Below, in pieces: positions 7,111-13,106 of a DNA stretch of 13,106 nt. The position numbers and the translations under genes were made by a program. The stretch comes from Pseudomonadota bacterium (GTDB lineage Bacteria; Pseudomonadota; Gammaproteobacteria; Burkholderiales; Methylophilaceae). The notes under the pieces are model-generated. The model saw only the letters and a list, made by a program, of their open reading frames with translations, was not told the origin of the DNA and searched no databases. The stretch covers positions 1 through 13,106 of the forward strand of contig JAEWTK010000185.1 in the NCBI GenBank assembly GCA_023459535.1. The letters run 5' to 3'. The first letter of the stretch is position 1; each line of letters opens with the position of its first letter.

Positions 7111-8613
7111 TCAGGCATCAGACTGACTCAGCATCGGCTTGATGCCAACTTCCTGCCAATAAGCCAGTTCGTTCTGCAAGGCTGACTCGGTCAAGGGGTT
7201 ATGTGTCAACCAACCAGATGCCACTTCCAGCCTGAACTCACTTTTGCTTCTACTCAGGTTGAGTTGAGGCACATCGTCATCCAGCCTGTTGCGATTGAAA
7301 AGTATGCTCAATCTGAGGATCAGCAGCAGCAGACAGCGATCGTCGCCGAAGTCCGGCAGGCCGATCTTGCCCAGACCGCGACGCTGCCCCCTGACCAGAA
7401 AACCCAGGGTCTGTTGCTCCATCCGGGAAAAGCCCGGCATATCAGCATTTTCGACGATATAGGCCGAATGCTTGTGATAGCCACTGTGGGCGATGGAAAT
7501 GCCGATCTCGTGCAATCGGGCCGCCCAAGCCAGATATTGTGTGGCCGTCTCCGACTTCATCTGAAGCTTGTCACCAACCTGTGCCAGCATCTTTGACGCC
7601 AGCGCCTCGACGCGACGCGCCTGCGCGTGATCGACGTGATAGCGTCGCATGAAACTCTGGACCGTTGCTGCACGGATATCATGATGCTGCATACGTCCCA
7701 GCATCTCGTACAGAACACCCTCACGTAGCGCGGTACCAACGGCCGTCATGCGCTCAATATCAAGCTCATCGAAAGCCGCGAGCATGATGCAAAGTCCGCC
7801 GGGAATCACCGTGGCGCGGTCACTGCTGAGCCCTTCAATCTGCAGCTTTCTTGTGTCTTTCGTCTTCAGCAGCACCTCACGCATCGAATGCAAGCCTTCC
7901 CGCGTGATGTAACCGTCACTCCAGCGGTTGAGCAGCATGATCTCGCCCAACGAACGCGCCGTGCCGGAAGAACCCACGGCCTCGGACCAACCCAGTTTCT
8001 GATAACGCGAACGGATTGCCTGAATCTCGCCGGCAGCGGCGAGCTGTGCGCGGCGCATGGCATCCTCGCTGATCTTGCCATCGGGGAAGAATCGGCGACT
8101 GTAACTGACACAGCCCATGTACAGGCTTTCCATCTCGAGCGGCTCCAGCCCCTGGCCGATGATGAACTCGGTAGAACCGCCGCCGATATCAATGACCAGA
8201 CGCTGATAGTCCGCTGCTGGTAGGCTGTGGCTGACCCCTACAAAGATCATGCGCGCCTCTTCGCGCCCGGCAATGATCTCGATCGGACAGCCGAGTGCGG
8301 CCTGCGCCTGTGCAATCAGTTCTGTGGAGTTTTTTGCGACGCGGAAGGTATTGGTCGCCACCGCGCGTATGGCTTCCTGCGGCAATCCGCGCAAGCGTTC
8401 GCCGAAGCGCTTGAGGCAATCAATCGCACGCTGTTGAGCGGCAGGATCAAGATAATTGTTCTTGTCGAGACCTGCGCCCAGCCGCACGACTTCGCGCAGG
8501 GAATCATGAAAAATCAGGCGCCCGTCGACGACGCGCGCCAGTTGCAATCTGAAGCTGTTGGAACCAAGGTCAACAGCGGCAATTTCAGAATAAGGCGGAT
8601 TTTTTGTTAACAA
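7111..8613 (-). CDS. ppx: exopolyphosphatase (Ppx/GppA family)
   Basis: Hydrolyses terminal phosphate from polyphosphate; the family also includes pppGpp phosphatases. 500 residues, normal for the long Ppx form. The N-terminal ASKHA-fold phosphatase shows AAVDLGSNSFRLQ (12-24), AVATNTFR (84-91), GREEAR (116-121, containing the likely catalytic Glu119) and IDIGGGSTEFIIG (141-153). The C-terminal part has the HD-like domain, with RLHEIGISIAHSGYHKHSAYI and a NADMPGFS-like turn. The only plausible start is TTG at 8613, giving the usual short lead to VDLGSNS; an SD-like AAGGCGG lies just upstream, inside an inverted repeat (8591-8624). It follows phoU by 39 bases on the same strand and is probably co-transcribed. 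It converges on ppk. Confidence 0.94.
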   Translation of the reverse strand: MLTKNPPYSEIAAVDLGSNSFRLQLARVVDGRLIFHDSLREVVRLGAGLDKNNYLDPAAQQRAIDCLKRFGERLRGLPQEAIRAVATNTFRVAKNSTELIAQAQAALGCPIEIIAGREEARMIFVGVSHSLPAADYQRLVIDIGGGSTEFIIGQGLEPLEMESLYMGCVSYSRRFFPDGKISEDAMRRAQLAAAGEIQAIRSRYQKLGWSEAVGSSGTARSLGEIMLLNRWSDGYITREGLHSMREVLLKTKDTRKLQIEGLSSDRATVIPGGLCIMLAAFDELDIERMTAVGTALREGVLYEMLGRMQHHDIRAATVQSFMRRYHVDHAQARRVEALASKMLAQVGDKLQMKSETATQYLAWAARLHEIGISIAHSGYHKHSAYIVENADMPGFSRMEQQTLGFLVRGQRRGLGKIGLPDFGDDRCLLLLILRLSILFNRNRLDDDVPQLNLSRSKSEFRLEVASGWLTHNPLTESALQNELAYWQEVGIKPMLSQSDA

Positions 8614-8624
8614 TTGCCGCCTTA
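8591..8624 (-). repeat. 8-bp inverted repeat enclosing the ppx start codon
   Basis: On the minus strand TAAGGCGG (8624-8617) and CCGCCTTA (8598-8591) are exact reverse complements, 18 bases apart. Between them is the 10-bp palindrome TTGTTAACAA (8613-8604), whose first three bases are the TTG start codon of ppx. In the mRNA the left arm, which includes the Shine-Dalgarno-like GGCGG, would pair with codons 5-8 and could limit ppx translation. A DNA operator is the alternative. Confidence 0.55.
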
Positions 8625-8652
8625 GCCGAAATGAGGTTTCAATAGCTGCATA

Positions 8653-9354
8653 CTAGAGCGTTTCGCGCTCCATCTCCTCGACGGAGGTATGACGCACGTC
8701 CTTGCCCTTGACCATGTAAACCACGTATTCCGCGATATTCTTGGCATGGTCGCCGATACGCTCGATCGCCTTGGCCACGAACAGCACCTCCAACGACATG
8801 GAAATGGTACGCGGATCTTCCAGCATGAAAGTGATGAGCTGGCGCATGGCAACGCGAAACTGCTCATCGACCTGCTCGTCCTGACGCGCGACTTCCACCG
8901 TCTTGCTGACGTCGAGACGCGCAAATGCATCGAGTGAAGTGCGCAGCATGTCACGCACCAGACTGACCATGGTCTTGATCTCGGCAAAACGCGGCGTGAA
9001 CATACGGTCCGATTCGTAGATCTTTTCCGCAACACGCGCGATCTTGGTCGCTTCGTCGCCGATACGTTCCAGATCGGTGATGGTCTTGACGATCATCATG
9101 ATCATGCGCAGATCGCCGGCAGCCGGCTGGCGGCGTGCGATGATGTGACTGCATTCCTCGTCTATCTGCACTTCCAGCGCATTGACGCGGTGATCGTTGC
9201 GGATCACGCTTTGCGCCAGCGTCGGATTGGCGTTCACCAAGGCTTCGAGCGCGTTGACGATCTGCTGCTCGACCAGCCCGCCCATTTCCAGGACGCCGGC
9301 ACGCACCGATTCGAGTTCCGCATCGTACTGCTTCGAGGTATGTTCAAATTGCAT
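8653..9354 (-). CDS. phoU: phosphate signalling protein PhoU
   Basis: Cytoplasmic all-helical regulator that connects the Pst phosphate transporter with the PhoR/PhoB two-component system and restrains phosphate uptake; 233 residues, full length. The two PhoU repeats each carry the metal-binding ExxxD-type signature: DLERIGDEATK (94-104) in the first bundle and AIERIGDHAKNI (197-208) in the second. Start at the ATG is supported by AAAGGA (9365-9360) five bases upstream. No pst or phoBR genes are visible in the window; instead phoU is followed by ppx, so it pairs phosphate signalling with polyphosphate breakdown. A Pho-box-like element and a perfect 12-bp inverted repeat precede it. rpiA lies upstream on the same strand, 113 bases away. 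Confidence 0.96.
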   Translation of the reverse strand: MQFEHTSKQYDAELESVRAGVLEMGGLVEQQIVNALEALVNANPTLAQSVIRNDHRVNALEVQIDEECSHIIARRQPAAGDLRMIMMIVKTITDLERIGDEATKIARVAEKIYESDRMFTPRFAEIKTMVSLVRDMLRTSLDAFARLDVSKTVEVARQDEQVDEQFRVAMRQLITFMLEDPRTISMSLEVLFVAKAIERIGDHAKNIAEYVVYMVKGKDVRHTSVEEMERETL

Positions 9355-9367
9355 GGTATTCCTTTAA

Positions 9368-9402
9368 GTTAGGCTACAGATTTGCGAACACTGTAGCCTA
9401 AC
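9368..9402 (-). repeat. perfect 12-bp inverted repeat in the phoU promoter/leader
   Basis: GTTAGGCTACAG and CTGTAGCCTAAC are exact reverse complements, separated by 11 bases, ending two bases before the AAAGGA ribosome site region of phoU. No T-run follows on either strand, so it is not a usual terminator. Depending on where transcription starts it is either a strong mRNA hairpin (if rpiA reads through) or a DNA operator over the -10 region (if the Pho-box promoter is used). Confidence 0.75.
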
Positions 9403-9428
9403 GCATGTTCATGACAATTTTATGTCAA
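9390..9428 (-). promoter_or_regulatory. Pho-box-like promoter of phoU
   Basis: On the minus strand TTGACAT (9428-9422), a 4-base AAAA gap and TTGTCAT (9417-9411) match the PhoB box (two CTGTCAT units with a 4-bp AT-rich gap). Possible -10 elements are TAGGCT (9400-9395), at the spacing seen in E. coli phoA, and the better TACAGT (9395-9390). Both lie inside the left arm and edge of the 12-bp inverted repeat. PhoB control is inferred. Confidence 0.65.
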
Positions 9429-9467
9429 TTCACGCCTACTGTGCGGGCGATGAACCGCCTGCCGTGA

Positions 9468-10124
9468 TTATTTGCTGTAGGTCTTGACGCCATTTGCTGT
9501 CGCCAGCAACAGCACATTGGCCGGACGTGCAGCAAACAAACCATTGGTGACGACACCGACGATCTGGTTGACCTGCGCTTCCATCTCGACCGGATTCATG
9601 ATGGTCAAACCGTGCACATCCAGAATCACGTTACCGTTATCGGTCGTGAAATCACGCAGCACCGGCTGTCCGCCCAGCTTGACCAGTTCGCGTGCCACAT
9701 GACTGCGTGCCATCGGCAGCACTTCCACCGGCAGCGGGAATTTGCCGAGCACCGGCACCAGCTTGGTTTCATCGCAGATACAGATAAAACGCTTGGCACA
9801 GGCAGCCACGATCTTTTCGCGTGTCAGTGCGCCGCCGCCGCCCTTCAGCATGTGCATGTTCTCGGTGATTTCGTCCGCGCCATCGACATAGATCTCCATG
9901 CCATCGACGCTGTTGAGGTCGAACACTTCGATGCCATGGTCGCGCAACCGCTTGGCGGTGGCTTCGGAACTGGCGACCGCGCCGTCGATCTTGTGCTTGA
10001 CCTTGGCTAGTTCATCAATGAAGAAATTCGCTGTCGAACCGGTACCGACACCGATGATGCCGTCCTTGACGTATTCCACTGCAGCCTTGGCTACCTGTTG
10101 CTTCAATTCGTCCTGTGTTGCCAT
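9468..10124 (-). CDS. rpiA: ribose-5-phosphate isomerase A
   Basis: Interconverts ribose 5-phosphate and ribulose 5-phosphate in the non-oxidative pentose phosphate pathway; cytoplasmic. 218 residues, the normal family length. The phosphate-binding loop [15 protein letters not shown] (25-39) and SSEAT (52-56) are intact. The active-site set is at the same numbers as in E. coli RpiA: D81 and D84 in VDGADEI, K94 in [13 protein letters not shown], and E103. [11 protein letters not shown] (129-139) is also typical. The start ATG has AAGGAT nine bases upstream. Transcribed away from ilvA; phoU lies downstream on the same strand and could receive read-through, as no terminator with a T-run is visible after rpiA. 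Confidence 0.97.
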   Translation of the reverse strand: MATQDELKQQVAKAAVEYVKDGIIGVGTGSTANFFIDELAKVKHKIDGAVASSEATAKRLRDHGIEVFDLNSVDGMEIYVDGADEITENMHMLKGGGGALTREKIVAACAKRFICICDETKLVPVLGKFPLPVEVLPMARSHVARELVKLGGQPVLRDFTTDNGNVILDVHGLTIMNPVEMEAQVNQIVGVVTNGLFAARPANVLLLATANGVKTYSK

Positions 10125-10154
10125 TTACTTTTATCCTTCTGTTTTCTTTATAAT
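10125..10154. promoter_or_regulatory. divergent rpiA / ilvA promoter region with overlapping -10 elements
   Basis: On the plus strand TATAAT (10149-10154) is a perfect -10, with a weak TTACTT (10125-10130) 18 bases upstream; transcription toward ilvA would start near 10161. On the minus strand TATAAA (10152-10147) overlaps it and would start rpiA near 10140, just before its ribosome site. Only one of the two could be occupied by polymerase at a time. The -35 elements are poor on both sides. Confidence 0.5.
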
Positions 10155-10221
10155 TCAGGTCTTAATCCAACTTTGAATGATACACCGCAGCCTGCATATT
10201 GAAAAACAGCTGCGCCCACCG

Positions 10222-11733
10222 ATGAAAAACACATACTTCGAAAAGATCAAAAACGCGCGCGTCTACGATGTCGCGGAAAAAACCCCGCTTGAATACCAGC
10301 CCATCCTGTCGGCACGCCTGAACAACCGCATCCTGCTCAAGCGCGAGGACACCCAGCCGGTGTTCTCCTTCAAGCTACGCGGCGCCTACAACAAGATGGT
10401 CAATCTAACGCAGGAAGCGCGCGACAAGGGCGTCATTGCCGCTTCCGCCGGCAACCATGCGCAGGGTGTGGCATTGGCCGCGAAGAAGCTCGGCTGCCGC
10501 GCCGTCATCGTCATGCCAACCACCACGCCACAGATCAAGGTCGATGCCGTGCAAAGCCGCGGCGCCGAAGTCGTGCTCTACGGCGACTCCTACTCGGATG
10601 CTTACGTCCACGCACTGGAACTGGAAAAGACCCAAGGCCTGACCTTCGTCCATCCCTATGATGACCCTGACGTCATCGCCGGTCAGGGCACCATCGCCAT
10701 GGAGATTTTGGAACAGCACCCGGAACCGATCGACGCCATTTTCTGCTGTGTCGGTGGCGGCGGCCTGCTCTCCGGCATCGCGGCCTACGTCAAGGCCGTG
10801 CGTCCGGAGATCAAGGTCATCGGCGTCGAGGCGGTCGATGCCGACGCCATGACGCAATCGCTAAAGGCCGGCAAGCGCATCACGCTGGAACAGGTCGGCC
10901 TGTTTGCCGACGGCGCCGCCGTCAAGCAGGTCGGTGAGAACACGTTCAAAATCTGCCAGGAGTATGTCGACGACATGATCGTGGTCGACAACGATGCCAT
11001 CTGTGCCGCCATCAAGGATGTGTTCGAAGATACACGCTCGATTCTGGAACCGGCCGGCGCACTCGCCACAGCCGGCATCAAGGAATACATCAAGCGCCAT
11101 CAGGTGAGCGGCAAGACCTTCATCGGCATCGCCTCCGGCGCCAACATGAACTTCGACCGCCTGCGCTTCGTCGCCGAACGCGCCGAGATCGGCGAAAAAC
11201 GCGAAGCCGTACTGGCCGTCACCATCCCGGAAAAACCAGGTGCCTTCAAGGCATTCTGCCGCTTGCTGGGCAATCGCAATATCACGGAATTCAATTACCG
11301 TTACGCCAACCCGAAGGAAGCGCACATCTTCGTCGGCATCGCTATCCAGAACCGCGAGGAAGCGACCCGGCTGGTCGAAAGTCTCCAGGCCCACGGCCTG
11401 CCGGCGCTCGACCTGACCGACAACGAAGTCGCCAAGCTGCACCTGCGACATCTGGTCGGCGGCCATGCACCGCAGGCGGAGCACGAGGAAGTGTTCCGTT
11501 TCGAGTTCCCGGAAAAACCGGGCGCGCTGATGCAGTTCCTCGACAACATGGGTCACGACTGGAATATCAGCCTGTTTCATTATCGTAACCACGGCGCCGA
11601 TTTCGGCCGCGTGCTGGTTGGCATCCAGGTGCCGCCGTCGGAAAAGACCGAGTTCGAAGACTTCCTGAAGAACCTGAACTACCCGCATTGGGAAGAAACC
11701 GGCAATCCGGCCTACAAACTTTTCCTCGGCTAA
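10222..11733 (+). CDS. ilvA: threonine dehydratase (deaminase), biosynthetic
   Basis: PLP enzyme converting threonine to 2-oxobutanoate and ammonia, the first step of isoleucine synthesis; cytoplasmic. 503 residues from this ATG. The catalytic domain (about 1-320) has the PLP lysine K51 in FSFKLRGAYN, SAGNHAQGVA in the substrate loop, and the phosphate-binding GGGG (178-181). The C-terminal regulatory part carries two ACT-like modules, starting near EAVLAVTIPEKPGAF (about 327) and EEVFRFEFPEKPGAL (about 421). This two-module layout marks the isoleucine-inhibited biosynthetic form rather than the short catabolic one. An upstream in-frame ATG at 10177 would add 15 residues, but MKNTYFEKIKNARVYDV matches the usual family N-terminus better; neither start has a clear Shine-Dalgarno. 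No other ilv gene is nearby. Confidence 0.95.
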   Translation: MKNTYFEKIKNARVYDVAEKTPLEYQPILSARLNNRILLKREDTQPVFSFKLRGAYNKMVNLTQEARDKGVIAASAGNHAQGVALAAKKLGCRAVIVMPTTTPQIKVDAVQSRGAEVVLYGDSYSDAYVHALELEKTQGLTFVHPYDDPDVIAGQGTIAMEILEQHPEPIDAIFCCVGGGGLLSGIAAYVKAVRPEIKVIGVEAVDADAMTQSLKAGKRITLEQVGLFADGAAVKQVGENTFKICQEYVDDMIVVDNDAICAAIKDVFEDTRSILEPAGALATAGIKEYIKRHQVSGKTFIGIASGANMNFDRLRFVAERAEIGEKREAVLAVTIPEKPGAFKAFCRLLGNRNITEFNYRYANPKEAHIFVGIAIQNREEATRLVESLQAHGLPALDLTDNEVAKLHLRHLVGGHAPQAEHEEVFRFEFPEKPGALMQFLDNMGHDWNISLFHYRNHGADFGRVLVGIQVPPSEKTEFEDFLKNLNYPHWEETGNPAYKLFLG

Positions 11734-11743
11734 ACCGGGCAAC

Positions 11744-11779
11744 GGTTGTATACAGCCACCATGGTGGTTATATACAACC
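11744..11779. repeat. 36-bp near-palindrome after ilvA
   Basis: Outer arms GGTTGTATA (11744-11752) and TATACAACC (11771-11779) are exact reverse complements. The core CCACCATGGTGG (11756-11767) is a perfect 12-bp palindrome. The two 3-base joints (CAG, TTA) mispair only at one position if a G-U pair is allowed. It begins ten bases after the ilvA stop. No T-run follows on the plus strand, so if it ends transcription it is not a textbook intrinsic terminator; it would nevertheless form a strong 3' hairpin on the ilvA mRNA. Confidence 0.75.
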
Positions 11780-11950
11780 AAATCGGAGCGGACTTGCAAT
11801 GGCGATCTTGTCCAAGTGGCTGTTTTAATGCGACAAGCCCGTGCCAAGAACGAATATTGCTTGTTTTTCAACCGCTTTTGCAGTGACTTGAGCTATGGAT
11901 GCAAGATGAAAAACGGGGATGTGAATTAATTGGAACCTACGCAACAGTAT

Positions 11951-12000
11951 ATTGACCAATCAGTTCACCTCTCTCTAGAGTGAATGCAGAATTGACCAAT
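11951..12000. repeat. paired ATTGACCAAT direct repeats
   Basis: ATTGACCAAT occurs at 11951-11960 and again at 11991-12000, exactly 40 bp apart (about four helical turns). Each copy is itself a short inverted repeat (ATTG/CAAT). They lie upstream of and next to the candidate -10 (TATAAG, 12006-12011) of the lipoprotein gene. This is an arrangement suited to binding of one regulator at two sites on the same DNA face. Confidence 0.55.
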
Positions 12001-12030
12001 AAACTTATAAGATACAAGGAGAAAGCCAGG

Positions 12031-13106
12031 ATGAGATCCAACCACCTCGCAACGAGGCTGCGCAACAGCCTGCTACTGATCACGATTGCAGGGGCCGTCG
12101 CCGCCTGCGGTAGCAAAACCGAGGAACCCGCCGCCGAAAATACCGAAGCCGCTGCCCAATCCGCCGCGAGCACCGACCGCGGCATCGCCTACGTTTCCAA
12201 CCAGAAAAGTGGTGTCACTGTCATCGACCTCAACACCATGGATACCGTGCGCGAAATTGACAACAAGGGCGGTACACCACGCGGCATCGGCATCACCCCT
12301 GATGGCAAGACCCTGGTCGTTGCCAACAAGGACGAAGGCAACATCTCCATCCTCAATGCCGAAACCGGCGAACTGATCCAGCACGTCGAAATCGGCGTCA
12401 ATCCAGAATTCGTCCGCGTCGTCGGTCAAACCGCTTACGTCTCCTTTGAACCCAGCTCCAAGGGTGGACCTCCACCGAAACCTGGCGAAGAAGTGATCGA
12501 GGAAGAAGATGATGACGAGGAAGAAGTCCCAGCCCGCATCTCCATCGTCGACATCGCTCAAGGCAAGGTCACCAAGGAAGTGGTCGGCGGCCCGGAAACC
12601 GAAGGTATCGAGTTCTCGCACGATGGCAACAAACTGATCATCACCAACGAGGCCGACAATACAATCACGGTGCATAGCCTTGAAACCGGTGAACTGTTGA
12701 AGACCATACCCACCCATGAAATCGGCGACCGCCCACGCGGCATCAAATCCGCACCTGATGGCTCCGCTTATGTCGCCACACTGGAATTCGGCAACAACTT
12801 CGTCGTGCTGGATAGCGAATTCAATGTCGTCCGTACCGTGCCAACCGGCGAAGCGCCATACGGCATCGCCTACAACCGCGACGGCAGCATGATCTATGTC
12901 GCCGCCGGCAAAGCCAAGACGCTGGAAGTCTATGACGCCAAGTCCTACGAGAAGGTCAACGAGGTCGCGACCGGCGAACGCTGCTGGCACTTCACCTTCA
13001 CCCCGGACGACAAGGAGATCCTGCTCGCCTGCGGCCGCTCCGATGAAGTCCTGGTGATCGGCACCGCCAGCCTGCAAGTCACCAAGCGCATTGAGGACAA
13101 GCAACT
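12031..13106 (+). CDS. YVTN-type beta-propeller lipoprotein, 3' end outside window
   Basis: 358 codons are visible, open at the window end. The N-terminus has basic residues, a hydrophobic run and a lipobox-like VAAC with Cys26, so the mature protein is probably a lipid-anchored periplasmic or outer-membrane protein. After an Ala/Glu-rich linker (27-48) come repeated beta-propeller blades of the YVTN kind, e.g. IAYVSNQKSGVTVIDL (52-67), TPDGKTLVVANKDEGNISIL (89-108) and later PDGSAYVATLEFGNNFVVLD. The stretch GERCWHFTFTPDDKEILLACG resembles a block in PQQ-dependent-catabolism-associated propeller proteins, but no PQQ enzyme is in view. An acidic, proline-led insert (about residues 141-168; core EEVIEEEDDDEEE) interrupts one blade. 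Start supported by AAGGAG nine bases upstream. Function unknown; ligand or partner protein binding is the usual propeller role. Confidence 0.85.
   Translation, partial: MRSNHLATRLRNSLLLITIAGAVAACGSKTEEPAAENTEAAAQSAASTDRGIAYVSNQKSGVTVIDLNTMDTVREIDNKGGTPRGIGITPDGKTLVVANKDEGNISILNAETGELIQHVEIGVNPEFVRVVGQTAYVSFEPSSKGGPPPKPGEEVIEEEDDDEEEVPARISIVDIAQGKVTKEVVGGPETEGIEFSHDGNKLIITNEADNTITVHSLETGELLKTIPTHEIGDRPRGIKSAPDGSAYVATLEFGNNFVVLDSEFNVVRTVPTGEAPYGIAYNRDGSMIYVAAGKAKTLEVYDAKSYEKVNEVATGERCWHFTFTPDDKEILLACGRSDEVLVIGTASLQVTKRIEDKQ

Larger units (their letters stand above)
11734..12030. other. non-coding stretch between ilvA and the lipoprotein gene
   Basis: About 300 bases with no credible gene. Besides the 36-bp near-palindrome it holds a more AT-rich second half, two identical ATTGACCAAT repeats, a TTCAC/GTGAA inverted pair (11964-11968, 11980-11984) around CTCTAGAG, and a TATAAG -10-like element at 12006-12011. 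These probably form the control region of the gene at 12031. Confidence 0.6.

Noticed and set aside
11799-11828. Nine-codon ORF after ilvA as a leader peptide
   Set aside because: Poorly spaced ribosome site, no attenuator-like terminator after it, and nothing in its codons suggests amino-acid sensing.
12073-13104. 343-codon minus-strand frame opposite the propeller gene
   Set aside because: Composition (Gly/Asp/Phe/Val-rich, no motif) is that of an antisense shadow; the plus strand has a ribosome site, lipobox and propeller repeats.
1-13106. CRISPR arrays, tRNA or rRNA genes, insertion sequences, prophage or defence genes
   Set aside because: No regularly spaced repeats, no tRNA/rRNA-like stretch and no transposase or integrase motif seen; all coding regions fit housekeeping or stress families.

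Overview
The window looks like ordinary chromosomal DNA of a Gram-negative proteobacterium, most likely a betaproteobacterium (Nitrosomonadales/Methylophilales-like). The basis is moderately high GC, NnrS, a ZnuD-type TonB receptor, a two-ACT-domain IlvA, YggX, and a ppk/ppx/phoU/rpiA/ilvA neighbourhood. The taxonomic call is inference from gene types; no rRNA or other marker is present. I see no prophage, insertion sequence, CRISPR array or defence system.

Layout. (1) Positions 1-750: a UPF0016-family manganese exporter on the minus strand, cut by the window edge, behind a complete control region. That region has a good sigma70 promoter (TTGACG-17-TAGAAT), a yybP-ykoY manganese riboswitch, and two mutually exclusive hairpins around the Shine-Dalgarno. 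(2) 789-3295: a small exported His/Cys-rich protein with HExxH and CxxC, apparently read from a leaderless start, followed by a ZnuD-like zinc TonB receptor. (3) 3342-4585: nnrS, preceded by a perfect 9-bp inverted repeat abutting its ribosome binding site. (4) 4683-4955: yggX. (5) 4968-9428: a polyphosphate/phosphate island. ppk (+) and ppx (-) converge with 7 bp between them, and phoU lies upstream of ppx on the minus strand. PhoB-box-like direct repeats precede both ppk and phoU. (6) 9468-11733: rpiA (-) and ilvA (+), divergent from a shared ~100-bp region with overlapping -10 elements; a 36-bp near-palindrome follows ilvA. (7) 11734-12030: a non-coding stretch with a pair of identical 10-bp repeats. 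(8) 12031-13106: a lipoprotein with a YVTN-type beta-propeller, cut by the window end.

How it fits together. The left part handles metals: manganese export gated by a riboswitch, and zinc uptake with a probable metal-binding accessory protein. NnrS and YggX belong to nitrosative/oxidative and iron-sulfur stress physiology. The centre makes (Ppk) and degrades (Ppx) polyphosphate, with PhoU linking this to phosphate signalling; the Pho-box-like repeats suggest both sides answer to phosphate starvation. RpiA and IlvA are housekeeping enzymes. The genes are all of known families. The points most worth a second look are regulatory: four inverted repeats at or near start codons or promoters (UPF0016, nnrS, ppx, phoU), the Pho boxes, the leaderless small metal-protein gene, and the repeats flanking the lipoprotein promoter region.
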